Assembly (NCBI GenBank): GCA_012839565.1
Contig: DUMZ01000014.1
Location: 1 to 64,000, forward strand
Reading direction: 5' to 3'
From: Anaerolineaceae bacterium
Lineage (GTDB): Bacteria > Chloroflexota > Anaerolineae > Anaerolineales > Anaerolineaceae
Length of the DNA: 64,000 nucleotides
The position numbers and the translations under genes were made by a program. Below the pieces are notes generated by a model that had not been told where the DNA came from, did no database searches, and saw nothing but the letters and a program-made list of their open reading frames with translations. This document shows positions 27,539 to 36,168 of this stretch, one piece after another (positions within the stretch are counted from its first letter, which is position 1; the number at the start of each line of letters is the position of its first letter).

Positions 27539-28705
27539 TTAACGGCTAAGTCTTAAGATCGCAGCCGCATCAGAACCATGAATATCAGCGTTTTCGCCCA
27601 GTGCCCAGCCACGGTCATCAAAGCGTTTTGCGACAGCTTCAGCCGCTTCATCGGGGTCAATACCGTAGGCAGTCAAGGTCGTGGGCATGCCCAGCGAATT
27701 GAACCACGCCGCCAGGGCATCAATAGTGGCTTCAATTAACGCTTCGCGGTCATCTGATATCAAACCGAAAACGCGCATTCCCAGTTGCACAATTTTGTCG
27801 CCTTTCTGTTCGCGTTTGTACCACAAAAGCCAGGGCACGACCGTGGCCAGCGATTCAGCGTGTGCCAGGCCATAAAGCGCGGTCAGTTCATGTCCAATCA
27901 TGTGCGTCGTCCAGTCTTGTGGTACGCCACGACCCACCAGGGTGTTGAGTCCCATTGCTGCTGCCCACATGAAGTTCGCGCGGGCGGTGTAATCGGGTGG
28001 GTCCATTCGCATGGCACGCGGAGCAACTTCGATCAGCGATTGCATCAGCGATTCGGACAAGCGGTCTTGTACGACCGCGCCAATCGGATAGGTGATGTAC
28101 TGTTCCATGACGTGCATAAAAGCATCAACCAAACCATTGCGAATTTGCTTTGCTGAAAGACTGTAAGAAACCTGTGGATCCAATGCGGAAAAACGCGGGA
28201 AGATTGCCTCGTGCTTGATGGAAAGCTTTTCGCCGGTTTCGCGACGGGAAATGACCAGGTTGTAGTTCATCTCACTGCCAGTCCCAGGGATGGTGAGCAC
28301 GGTGCCAAAGGGCACAGCCTGGGTGAGTTCACGCGCGGCATCGGTTTTGATGATGTCCCAGGCTTCCCCTTGGTCGAAAGCTGCTGCCAGGGCGATGAAC
28401 TTTGTGCCATCAATCACGGAACCCCCACCGACAGCCAGCAGAAAGTCAACTTTTTCGTCACGAACAATTTGAACAGCTTTCATCAGTGTGGCGTAGTCGG
28501 GGTTGGGTTCAATACCAGCAAATTCAAGCACAGTGAAGCCATCCAGGGCTTGCTTAACCTGTTCGTAGATGCCAGTTCTTTTGATAGACCCGCCGCCATA
28601 AAGCATGAGCACTTTGGCGTCTTTGGGGATATAACGGGAAATCTTCGCAATCGCATCTTTGCCAAACAGGATACGGGTCGGATTGTAATAGCTAAAGTTG
28701 TTCAT
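27539..28705 (-). CDS. Iron-containing alcohol dehydrogenase (YqhD/BDH-like)
   Basis: This 388-residue type III dehydrogenase reduces aldehydes to alcohols, probably with NADPH. The nucleotide-binding GGGSVID is at 93-99. The metal ligands are visible as Asp194, His198, His268 and His282 (GLVDAFMH, WTTHMIGHE and GLAHAES). Similarity is closest to E. coli YqhD and clostridial butanol dehydrogenases. AGGAG precedes the ATG. It is monocistronic. In an anaerobe it would dispose of reducing power or detoxify aldehydes. Confidence 0.92.
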   Translation of the reverse strand: MNNFSYYNPTRILFGKDAIAKISRYIPKDAKVLMLYGGGSIKRTGIYEQVKQALDGFTVLEFAGIEPNPDYATLMKAVQIVRDEKVDFLLAVGGGSVIDGTKFIALAAAFDQGEAWDIIKTDAARELTQAVPFGTVLTIPGTGSEMNYNLVISRRETGEKLSIKHEAIFPRFSALDPQVSYSLSAKQIRNGLVDAFMHVMEQYITYPIGAVVQDRLSESLMQSLIEVAPRAMRMDPPDYTARANFMWAAAMGLNTLVGRGVPQDWTTHMIGHELTALYGLAHAESLATVVPWLLWYKREQKGDKIVQLGMRVFGLISDDREALIEATIDALAAWFNSLGMPTTLTAYGIDPDEAAEAVAKRFDDRGWALGENADIHGSDAAAILRLSR

Positions 28706-28747
28706 TTGGTCTCCTTTTTTTGGACTAAATTCATCTAATATAATAAC

Positions 28748-28775
28748 AAAAACCGTTTATGAAACAAAACGGTTT
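28748..28775 (-). terminator. Terminator of the trpS-CDF transcript
   Basis: A 10-base inverted repeat (AAAACCGTTT, 28748-28757, with AAACGGTTTT, 28766-28775) lies about 45 bases after the CDF gene on the minus strand and is followed there by T-rich sequence. Confidence 0.65.
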
Positions 28776-28818
28776 TGTGTACGGTGAAAATCCTGACTTG
28801 AAACAAAACGTGTAGGGA

Positions 28819-29754
28819 TTACCCGCGGATTCGGTGTGGTTTGGAGTGGAAATGCACGTGCACGTCCTGGACAAAATCGATCTTTTCGTGGAGGATGTCT
28901 TCCACCTTATCAGCAATGGCGTCGCCGGCATCCACACTAATACCGCCATCCACGAAAATGGCGATGTTGATGACCAGATAACGCCCAAAGCGATGGGCTT
29001 TTATCGAATCGATGCCAATAACTCCAGGGACCTTGAGCGTCAAGTCGCTGATTTGTTTAGTGAGAACTTTGCCGGGCAGAGTGTCCATCAGGTCGTCGGT
29101 TGAATCACGCAAAATATCGTATCCCGTCTTGAAAATCATCACCGCGACCAAAGCGCCAGCCAGGGGGTCAACCCAGCGGTAGCCAAGCAGACTAAAGGTC
29201 ACGCCAATAACAACGGCCAGAGCACTAAAAATATCGTTGCGGTGGTCTTGAGCCAGGGCGATGATGGTGGCGTTGGCGGTGCGTTTGCCTATGCGATGGG
29301 TGTAGATGGTCATGAATATTTTGACGATGACCGTGGCGATGGCAATCCATAGCGTGATTTGCGCGGTGTTTCCATCAGTTGCTTGACCACTTAAAAAGTC
29401 AAAAAGTGAATTGACCGAATCCCAAAAAATTGTAATGGCGGTGGTGATAACAAAAGCACCCACCACAAGCGCGCCAACGCTTTCGAACTGACTGTGACCG
29501 TAGGGGTGTTCTTCATCAGCGGGCTTATGCGCGGCGCGGACGAAAAACGAAACGACCACATTGTAGACGACATCGGATGTGGAGTTGATGCCATCCGCGA
29601 GCAATGCCGCGGAATGTCCCACGATACCAATCGCGGTTTTGGCAACAGCCAAAATAACGTTGATTATCAACGTGAGCAAAACCGCCTGATTGCTTTGGCG
29701 GTTGCGTTGTTCAGGGGCGAGGTTCTCAGCTTTTTCGAGAGCTTCTTCAATCAT
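28819..29754 (-). CDS. Cation diffusion facilitator (CDF) family transporter
   Basis: The 311-residue protein exports divalent metal ions such as zinc, iron or manganese by proton antiport. It has six predicted helices. The helix 2 metal site is ADGINSTSD (Asp54, Asn57, Asp61), EHPYGHSQFE is at 82-91, and the helix 5 site is HRNDIFSA. The C-terminal cytoplasmic domain contains GIDSIKAHRFG and ends in a His-rich VHVHFHSKPH segment. Asn in place of the usual His in the helix 2 site may alter metal preference. The gene starts 14 bases after trpS and is co-transcribed with it. Confidence 0.9.
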   Translation of the reverse strand: MIEEALEKAENLAPEQRNRQSNQAVLLTLIINVILAVAKTAIGIVGHSAALLADGINSTSDVVYNVVVSFFVRAAHKPADEEHPYGHSQFESVGALVVGAFVITTAITIFWDSVNSLFDFLSGQATDGNTAQITLWIAIATVIVKIFMTIYTHRIGKRTANATIIALAQDHRNDIFSALAVVIGVTFSLLGYRWVDPLAGALVAVMIFKTGYDILRDSTDDLMDTLPGKVLTKQISDLTLKVPGVIGIDSIKAHRFGRYLVINIAIFVDGGISVDAGDAIADKVEDILHEKIDFVQDVHVHFHSKPHRIRG

Positions 29755-29768
29755 GATTTGAACCCGTC

Positions 29769-30764
29769 TTATTTATCAATGCCAACCGCTTTGCGCATGC
29801 GTTTCAGGTTGGGAATGGCGATGGCACGCACTTTTTCTGCGCCCTGTTTTAAGATAGCGTCCAGCTGAGCCTTATCGTCCATCAGAGCGTTAAATTTTTG
29901 GCGGGCGTCAGCGAAATGATTCAGAAGATGTTCAAAAAGTTCCTGTTTTAGGGTACCGTAACCCAAACCACCTTGCAAATACTGCTGGCGGACTTCTTCA
30001 ACGCGGGCTTCAGGCGCAAAGAAACGGAAGATCTGAAATACATTACAGTTTTCAGGGTCTTTGGGTTCTTCGGGCGTTTTGCTGTCGGTGACGATGCGCA
30101 TGATTTGCTTGCGGGTTTCTTTTTCCGAGGCGAAGATGGGGATGATGTTGTTATAGCTTTTACTCATTTTGCGTCCGTCAATGCCAGGGATGGTCTGTAC
30201 CGCTTCAGGGATATAAGCTTCGGGCACTTTGATGATTTTTCCGTAAGTGCGGTTGAAAGTTTCGGCGATATCGCGCGCGATTTCAACGTGTTGTCTTTGG
30301 TCAGCACCTACGGGCACGATATCCGAGTTATAGAGCAAAATATCAGCAGCCATCAGGACGGGATAGTTATACAAACCAGCATTAACACCATAGTCTGGGT
30401 CGCGGTCGATTTCGAGATTTTTGTCGATAGCGGCTTTATAGGCGTGCGCTCTGTTGAGCAAACCCTTGGCGGTAGAGCAGGCTAAAATCCAGGAGCATTC
30501 GGGGATTTCGGGAACGTCGGACTGCAAAAAGAAAATGCTTTTATCCGGGTCGAGTCCCAAGGCAAGCCAGGCGGCGGCAACTTCGTAAATGTCCCGTTGC
30601 AGGTCTTTGGGGTCGGGTGTGGTGGTCAGGGCGTGAAAATCGGCAACGAAATAAAGCCCTAGATAGCTTTCTGATAGAGCGATGGCTTGCTTGTACATGC
30701 CAAAATAATTGCCGATGTGCGGACTACCGGTCGGTTTGATGCCTGTGAGTGAAATACGTGCCAT
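29769..30764 (-). CDS. trpS: Tryptophan-tRNA ligase
   Basis: This 331-residue class I synthetase charges tRNA-Trp. The HIGH-type motif is SPHIGNY (about 14-20) and the second ATP motif is GRKMSKSYNN. Length and motif order are as in bacterial TrpRS. A TTG four codons upstream is in frame, but the ATG at 30764 is preferred because GGAG is 6 bases before it and MARISLTG fits the family start. The matching tRNA-Trp gene is at 16348 in this window. Confidence 0.95.
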   Translation of the reverse strand: MARISLTGIKPTGSPHIGNYFGMYKQAIALSESYLGLYFVADFHALTTTPDPKDLQRDIYEVAAAWLALGLDPDKSIFFLQSDVPEIPECSWILACSTAKGLLNRAHAYKAAIDKNLEIDRDPDYGVNAGLYNYPVLMAADILLYNSDIVPVGADQRQHVEIARDIAETFNRTYGKIIKVPEAYIPEAVQTIPGIDGRKMSKSYNNIIPIFASEKETRKQIMRIVTDSKTPEEPKDPENCNVFQIFRFFAPEARVEEVRQQYLQGGLGYGTLKQELFEHLLNHFADARQKFNALMDDKAQLDAILKQGAEKVRAIAIPNLKRMRKAVGIDK

Positions 30765-30803
30765 TTTAATCTCCAAAATCTTAGTGGGTCTATTATAAGC
30801 GAA

Positions 30804-31421
30804 TTAACTTAGCCTGAGCCCTAATTTTTCGAGCCCGGTTTCAATTTGCGCGTCAGTTTCTTCAAAGCTGCCGTCGGTGTGGATAACGAAATCAGCCAGC
30901 TTTGCCTTTTCTTCCTGCGGACTTTGTGACCTAAGACGTTTCGCGGCGCTGATGGGGTCCATGCCACGGCCCTGAATAAGACGTTTCAGGCGGGTTTCGT
31001 CATCCGCAACGGTTACCCAGGTCGCGTCATATTTTTGAGCCATACCGGATTCAAAAAGTTTGATCGCTTCAACAACAATCAAGTTTGTGCTTTTTGTTGT
31101 CTGGGCTTCGTTTACGAGCGCGGTGATAGCGTTCGTTGTCGCGGGGTGTACGATATCTTCAAGCGCTTTCAGCTGGGCGGGGTCCGCAAAAACGATTTTG
31201 CCCAGCGCGGTTCGGTCGATTTGGCCATCGGCTCGTACAATATCGCTGCCAAAATGCGCGATGAGCGCGTTATAAGCGGGCTTGCCGGGCAAGTAGCTTT
31301 GCTGGGCGACCAGGTCAGCGTCAATGGTTTTCGCGCCACGTTTGGCGAGATATGCCAAAACGTAAGACTTGCCCGAAGCGATGTTGCCTGTTAAGCCAAG
31401 GATGAAAACTTTATCTTGCAT
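30804..31421 (-). CDS. coaE: Dephospho-CoA kinase
   Basis: This 205-residue P-loop kinase performs the last step of coenzyme A synthesis, phosphorylating the ribose 3' hydroxyl. The Walker A loop is LTGNIASGKS (10-19), TIDADLVAQ follows at about 33, and IVHPAT is near 90, all typical of CoaE. It precedes trpS by 39 bases on the same strand. TATACT ends six bases before the ATG on the coding strand, and no ribosome binding site is visible, so the mRNA may be leaderless. Confidence 0.93.
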   Translation of the reverse strand: MQDKVFILGLTGNIASGKSYVLAYLAKRGAKTIDADLVAQQSYLPGKPAYNALIAHFGSDIVRADGQIDRTALGKIVFADPAQLKALEDIVHPATTNAITALVNEAQTTKSTNLIVVEAIKLFESGMAQKYDATWVTVADDETRLKRLIQGRGMDPISAAKRLRSQSPQEEKAKLADFVIHTDGSFEETDAQIETGLEKLGLRLS

Positions 31422-31527
31422 AAGCTAAGTATACTTTAAGTGTGATGGGCGTGATAACAGCATTTGCCATGTTTATGGAAAACCTTGTGCAACCAAGCTG
31501 ACGATTTAGTCTACGCTGGAATCGGGC

Positions 31528-32277
31528 TTAGTTTTGCTTTTCAACTACCCAAAAGTGCGAAAGGCCCAAGCGCTGTAAAGGCGTTTTTTCGAGCGCGTAA
31601 AGGACACGCCGCAAAAATTTACCTAATCGGGGTCGGCTTTGGATGATGTTGTCGTAACCGCCAAAGATTGTGCGTTGGGTGATGAACTTTACCGGCAAGC
31701 CTTTGAACAGTTTGCGCAAGTCCTGGCGGGTGTAGATTTCAACATGGGGGCAGAATTTATCGCGCCATTTGCGAGGCAACCAGTTGACCAGCGGAATGTT
31801 GCCAAATATGTATTTCCCGTTTTTGTAGATGCCGTGCGTTTCAAAGGGGTAACCGCGGTTGGGACAGAAAAGCACAAGGCGTCCACCGGGCTTGAGTACG
31901 CGCACCATCTCTTGAATGGCTTGTTTATCGTTCTGCACGTGTTCGAGAACTTCATGGCTAAGCAAAAGGTCAATGCTGTTGCTGGGCAATGCCAAATACT
32001 CGCCTGCGCCGGTAAAGACCTTGGGCGTGTAGACTTTGCTTTCCTGCACACGCGGAAATTCGATATCCATTCCAAGAATTGTTTCCGCCATGGGCGCGAG
32101 ATGCGCGAGATACATACCCACGCCACAACCATCAACGAAGACGGTTCCGTTAACGCGGTCTTCAGCAGCTTCGAGAATCATCTTCAGGCGCCGGTCCTGG
32201 CCCTCGCGCCAAACGTGCGATGGTTCACCACGTTCGGCGGCTTTTTGCAGATCAGTGGGTTGGTTAATGTTTTTCAC
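31528..32277 (-). CDS. Class I SAM-dependent methyltransferase
   Basis: The 249-residue product has the Rossmann-type methyltransferase fold: motif I as VDGCGVGMYLAHL (about 48-60), motif II/III around LLSHEVLEHV, and the post-motif KPGGRLVLFCPN. It resembles the UbiE/Methyltransf_11 group, often found with sugar or lipid pathways. Substrate unknown. The start codon is GTG, supported by AGGAG seven bases upstream. Confidence 0.85.
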   Translation of the reverse strand: MKNINQPTDLQKAAERGEPSHVWREGQDRRLKMILEAAEDRVNGTVFVDGCGVGMYLAHLAPMAETILGMDIEFPRVQESKVYTPKVFTGAGEYLALPSNSIDLLLSHEVLEHVQNDKQAIQEMVRVLKPGGRLVLFCPNRGYPFETHGIYKNGKYIFGNIPLVNWLPRKWRDKFCPHVEIYTRQDLRKLFKGLPVKFITQRTIFGGYDNIIQSRPRLGKFLRRVLYALEKTPLQRLGLSHFWVVEKQN

Positions 32278-32332
32278 AGGATACTCCTGAAATTATTTAG
32301 GTTCGATACGCTTTGTTGGTGTTTTTGAAAAA

Positions 32333-32368
32333 AACCACCCCCTTTAATCCCTCTCCTTTGGAGGGGGG
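32333..32368 (-). terminator. Compound G/C-rich hairpin, possible ychF terminator
   Basis: Read on the minus strand, a C-rich run, a CTCC-AAA-GGAG hairpin and a GGGGGTGG run are followed by seven Ts. The core stem is 32349-32356 with 32360-32367. The element lies in the 204-base gap between ychF and the methyltransferase gene. Similar palindromes are often dispersed in genomes, so it may also be a repeat. Confidence 0.5.
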
Positions 32369-32481
32369 GAAGTGTGTGCCACAGGTCGGAAGAAATTAAA
32401 TGACACAGGAGAAGGGGAAATGAGCTTATATTCGAAGAGAAGGCTGTAATTTTTATGGAGCGCAGAATCCTGGCAGACATT

Positions 32482-33552
32482 CTAAACATTAAACCTTATC
32501 TCGATGATATCACCGTCTTCAACGATGTAGCTTTTGCCTTCTACTCTCAGACGGCCTTTATTGCGGGCTTCGGCAGTACTGCCAAAATGCATCAAATCTT
32601 GGTACGAAATCACTTCCGCGCGGATGAAGCCCTTTTCCATATCCGAGTGAATGGCTCCGGCGGCTTCGCGGGCATTGGTGCCTCGTTTTATCGTCCAGGC
32701 GTGGACTTCCTTTTCGCCGGCGGTAAAGAAGCTGTGCACGCCCAAAAGGTCATACGAAAGCTTGATGAGGCGCGACATAGCCAGTTCGGCGATGCCATAT
32801 TCTTCCATAAAGATAATCGCGTCTTCCGGTTCAAGCGCGGCGATGTCCATTTCGAGCTTGGCGGGCAGGGCAATCACAAAAGTGTCTGGGTGGGGGCTTT
32901 TGTAATCCGGTGGGGTTTGCCCTTCGGACTGGTTGAAGACGATGATTTGTGGCTTTCGGCTTAAAAAGCCATAGCTGGCAAGAGTTTCGTCCTCTTCCGG
33001 AGTGAATTTATGATGGCGCAAGGGCAGATTTTCATTTAAAACAGCTTGCAATGATTTGAAGACGTCAATTTCTTTTTGAATTTCTTCACGCGGACGGCTG
33101 ACACCGCGACGATGTTCTTCGGTCAGTCTTTCAAGTTTGCGTTCAATCATTACCAGGTCGTTGAGAATGAATTCGGTGTCCATGCTTTCAATGTCACGTA
33201 AAGGATCAACGCTGCCTTCCTGGTGGGCGACCACAGGGCTTTCGAACTGACGCACGACGTGCAAAAAGCCGTCCATCGATGCCATCTGGTTAATAAGTGG
33301 CCCGGGCAGACCTGCTTTGCCGGCTTTACCGTCGATTCCGGCAATATCGGCATAAGTGACTTTAGCGTGGACGGTTTTCTTGGGTTTGTAAATGGCGCAA
33401 AGTTCGTCAACACGCGGGTCGGGCACGTCCACCACCGCGGTATGGACTTGCATATGTCCACCGAGGTTATCAGTGGGGATATTGGCGTTGGTTAAGGCAT
33501 TAAAAAGTGTTGTCTTGCCACTTTGGGGCAGTCCTATAATTCCAAGTTGCAT
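32482..33552 (-). CDS. ychF: YchF-like (Obg family) nucleotide-binding protein
   Basis: The 356-residue product has the YchF domain order: P-loop GLPQSGKTT (6-14), a switch region around YADIAGIDG, a helical insertion in the middle (about 125-200), the IVFNQSEG base-recognition motif (NxxE, typical of ATP-preferring YchF), and a C-terminal TGS domain. Both the P-loop (usually GLPNVGKST) and the NQSE motif deviate from common YchF, so this may be a divergent paralogue. YchF proteins bind ribosomes and translation complexes. GGAG precedes the ATG. Confidence 0.82.
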   Translation of the reverse strand: MQLGIIGLPQSGKTTLFNALTNANIPTDNLGGHMQVHTAVVDVPDPRVDELCAIYKPKKTVHAKVTYADIAGIDGKAGKAGLPGPLINQMASMDGFLHVVRQFESPVVAHQEGSVDPLRDIESMDTEFILNDLVMIERKLERLTEEHRRGVSRPREEIQKEIDVFKSLQAVLNENLPLRHHKFTPEEDETLASYGFLSRKPQIIVFNQSEGQTPPDYKSPHPDTFVIALPAKLEMDIAALEPEDAIIFMEEYGIAELAMSRLIKLSYDLLGVHSFFTAGEKEVHAWTIKRGTNAREAAGAIHSDMEKGFIRAEVISYQDLMHFGSTAEARNKGRLRVEGKSYIVEDGDIIEIRFNV

Positions 33553-33753
33553 GTAACTCCAATTCGTCAGCAGACCAGGCTGCTAAAGTTCAATCATAAT
33601 GTTTCGATTATACCCCAGCGCAGGCACAGACGCGAAAAAGAGAAGCAAGCAAGTTCTACGCGAAACATCCAGCAAATCATGAAATGAGCCACCGAATTTT
33701 TCGGAAACATTTTCATATAAGGTATAATTTACCCAGAGGAAATAAAGAAGAAT

Positions 33754-34254
33754 ATGGCTATCCTTAAACCGAATGCTTTCGAGTTCTTTTCACACAGTGC
33801 CGAGCAAACCCGTCGCCTGGGCGTGCGTTTGGGCGCGATGTTGCCGGTGGGCACGGTTCTTTGCCTTGAAGGGGATTTGGGTTCGGGTAAAACCACACTG
33901 GTGCAGGGTATCGCCCAGGGCTGGGGCTCAACTGACCGCGTTACCAGCCCCACTTTCGTCATTCTCAATCAATACCGCCGTCCGAACGGTATGCAGCTTT
34001 TTCACGCCGATGCTTATCGCCTGGCTGAGAACGACCCGTTTGATTTGGCCATTCTCGACGTTGAACAGGCCCTTGAAAATGGAGTGTTGATTGTGGAATG
34101 GGCGGACCGACTCAGGGACTCTCTGCCCAAAGAGCACATTTGGATTGAAATGCAATGGATGGGGCCTAATTCACGTCATTTTATCTTGACCCCCGAAGGC
34201 AAGCAGAATACGCAAATCCTAAAAGATCTGCAACTTGCGATATACGGAGTATAA
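33754..34254 (+). CDS. tsaE: tRNA t6A synthesis ATPase TsaE
   Basis: This 166-residue P-loop ATPase works with TsaB, TsaD and TsaC to form N6-threonylcarbamoyladenosine in ANN-decoding tRNAs. The Walker A is LEGDLGSGKTT (37-47), and TSPTFVILNQY and HADAYRL follow as in the family. TATAAT at 33722-33727 is a plausible -10 box, with an AGAGGA site closer to the ATG. tsaB starts 2 bases after the stop, so these genes are an operon. tsaD is not in the window. Confidence 0.93.
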   Translation: MAILKPNAFEFFSHSAEQTRRLGVRLGAMLPVGTVLCLEGDLGSGKTTLVQGIAQGWGSTDRVTSPTFVILNQYRRPNGMQLFHADAYRLAENDPFDLAILDVEQALENGVLIVEWADRLRDSLPKEHIWIEMQWMGPNSRHFILTPEGKQNTQILKDLQLAIYGV

Positions 34255-34256
34255 GT

Positions 34257-34928
34257 ATGTTATTAGCAATTGATACATCAACAGACTGGACCGGCATCGC
34301 ACTTTTTGATGGCACACAAATCCTTGCCGAGCAAATCTGGCGTGGAAAACATTATCAGAGTGTGGAACTTGTGCCGGCAATTCAAAGAATGTTTAGCAAA
34401 TCGAACGTTACGCCAGCGCAGCTTAGCGGTGTTGGCGTGGCTACTGGCCCGGGTTCATTCACCGGCTTGCGCATTGGTATGAGCGTTGCCAAAGGTTTTG
34501 CGCTGGCATGCAAGTTGCCTATCGTGGGTATTCCTTCTTTGGATGTGCTTTGCGCTGCTCAGCCTGGACTAAGGCGCCCCATGATTGCGATGATTGAACT
34601 GGGCAGGGGGCGTTTTGCCTGGATTCGTTATGTCTATAAAAACCGCGACTGGCAAGCTGAGCATGATATTCAACTGGGCGATGCCAAAGCCATCGCGGCT
34701 ACTATCAAATCGCCGATTTATGTTGTGGGGGACCTGAACGCTGAAACGCGACAAATCCTGGGGCGTAAATGGAAAACGACCCAACTGGCGAGCGCGGCTG
34801 CGTGTGTGCGCCGGCCGGCGGTTTTGGCTGAACTGGCATGGCAGAAAATCAAAGCAGGTCAGGAAGACGATCCCGCCCTTCTTTCGCCAATCTATGTGCA
34901 TACGCTTAGCAATGTCCCTAATGTATGA
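34257..34928 (+). CDS. tsaB: tRNA t6A synthesis protein TsaB
   Basis: This 223-residue protein of the ASKHA fold is the partner and scaffold of TsaD. It opens with LLAIDTSTDWTGIAL, carries the GPGSFTGLRIG motif near 73-83, and has the shortened C-terminal domain typical of TsaB. It overlaps rimI by four bases (ATGA), the common tsaE-tsaB-rimI order. Confidence 0.93.
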   Translation: MLLAIDTSTDWTGIALFDGTQILAEQIWRGKHYQSVELVPAIQRMFSKSNVTPAQLSGVGVATGPGSFTGLRIGMSVAKGFALACKLPIVGIPSLDVLCAAQPGLRRPMIAMIELGRGRFAWIRYVYKNRDWQAEHDIQLGDAKAIAATIKSPIYVVGDLNAETRQILGRKWKTTQLASAAACVRRPAVLAELAWQKIKAGQEDDPALLSPIYVHTLSNVPNV

Positions 34929-35449
34929 ACCAAGAATCCAAGACTGAAGACATTATTGTCAGAAGAATGCTGCATGCTGACCTTGCACAGGTTGAAGCGC
35001 ACGAAAAAGCCAACTTTAGCCAGCCCTGGCCGAGTGGCTCGTTTGCTTATGAGTTGCGCCAGGATTCTTACAGTATCCCCTTGGTTGCTGTTGATACCAC
35101 CCAAGCGGAAAATGAGAATATTATCGGCGTGCTTGTGGCCTGGCGCCTTGCGGACAGTCTCGAAATTGCCACTATTTCAGTCGCTAAGGCATATCGCCAT
35201 TTGGGAATAGCGCGCAGTCTTTTGGCACAGGCAATTTGCATCTCCGAAGACCATGGCATTACAGAAGTGATTTTGGAAGTCCGCGCAAGTAACCGTGACG
35301 CGCTGCGTCTTTATTTGGGTCTGGGATTTGAAGTGGTCGGCATTCGTCCGGGCTATTATCAGGACAATAATGAAGACGCTTTGCTTTTAACCTTAAAACC
35401 AATCGATTTTGAGAAAATAGGGAACTTAATCGGTTTGAATTACGTCTAA
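34925..35449 (+). CDS. rimI: Ribosomal-protein-alanine N-acetyltransferase RimI-like
   Basis: The 174-residue GNAT protein resembles RimI, which acetylates the N-terminus of ribosomal protein S18. It has the acetyl-CoA loop in RHLGIARSLL (about 96-105) and the NRDALRLYLGLGFEVVGIRPGYY C-terminal signature. Position after tsaB supports the assignment; the real substrate in this phylum is unproven. Confidence 0.85.
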   Translation: MNQESKTEDIIVRRMLHADLAQVEAHEKANFSQPWPSGSFAYELRQDSYSIPLVAVDTTQAENENIIGVLVAWRLADSLEIATISVAKAYRHLGIARSLLAQAICISEDHGITEVILEVRASNRDALRLYLGLGFEVVGIRPGYYQDNNEDALLLTLKPIDFEKIGNLIGLNYV

Positions 35450-35490
35450 TATAGTGGACAATGGTGTAGAATCCATTACTGGAGCATTTA

Positions 35491-36150
35491 ATGCCTGATA
35501 AAAAAGACCGTTTGGATAGTATACGTGAAGAATTGCGTCACTGCCGGCAATGCGCGCTGGCAAGAGGGCGACGCAACGTTGTGCCGGGTGAAGGCCCACA
35601 TCACGTTCAAGTGATGTTTATCGGCGAAGGTCCCGGACGGAACGAAGATCAACAAGGCAAGCCCTTTGTGGGGCAGGCTGGCGCGGTGTTGGATGAATTG
35701 CTGGCTGCGGCCGGACTAAAACGCGAAGAGGTATTCATCGCGAATGTCATCAAATGTCGTCCGCCCAACAACCGCGACCCCTTACCCGAGGAAATTAGCG
35801 CCTGTCGCCACTGGCTTGACGAGCAAATAAACCTTTTAGACCCGAAAATCATTGTGACCCTGGGGCGTTTTTCGATGGCGCGCTTTATCGAAAACGCACG
35901 CATTGGGCGAATTCACGGGCAAGCCTTTGAAATTGAAGGCCGAAAAGTGGTTACTATGTATCATCCCGCTGCGTCTTTGCATAATCCAGCCTTAAAAAAC
36001 ACTATGTTGGCTGATTTTGCCAAATTAGGCGGTATAATCAAGAAACTGTCGCCAACGCCAAATTCAGTACCCGCGACAGTTGAAGTAAAAAGTCCCCCGG
36101 AGAATTCAGAAGAAGAACCTGATGCGCCTGTCCAATTAACTTTGTTTTAA
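35491..36150 (+). CDS. udg: Family 4 uracil-DNA glycosylase
   Basis: This 219-residue DNA repair enzyme removes uracil arising from cytosine deamination. The four cysteines that bind the 4Fe-4S cluster are visible (Cys18, Cys21, Cys89, Cys105). Motif A is GEGPGRNED (45-53), and the C-terminal motif is MYHPAASLHNP. A Pro/Glu-rich tail of about 35 residues extends beyond the catalytic core. TGGAGC precedes the ATG. It follows rimI by 41 bases and may be transcribed with the tsaE group or from its own promoter. Confidence 0.93.
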   Translation: MPDKKDRLDSIREELRHCRQCALARGRRNVVPGEGPHHVQVMFIGEGPGRNEDQQGKPFVGQAGAVLDELLAAAGLKREEVFIANVIKCRPPNNRDPLPEEISACRHWLDEQINLLDPKIIVTLGRFSMARFIENARIGRIHGQAFEIEGRKVVTMYHPAASLHNPALKNTMLADFAKLGGIIKKLSPTPNSVPATVEVKSPPENSEEEPDAPVQLTLF

Positions 36151-36168
36151 GAAAAGCTACGAGGTACT

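Noticed and set aside
31639..32328. 229-codon plus-strand frame opposite the methyltransferase
   Set aside because: The minus strand encodes a recognisable methyltransferase fold; the plus frame has no family features.
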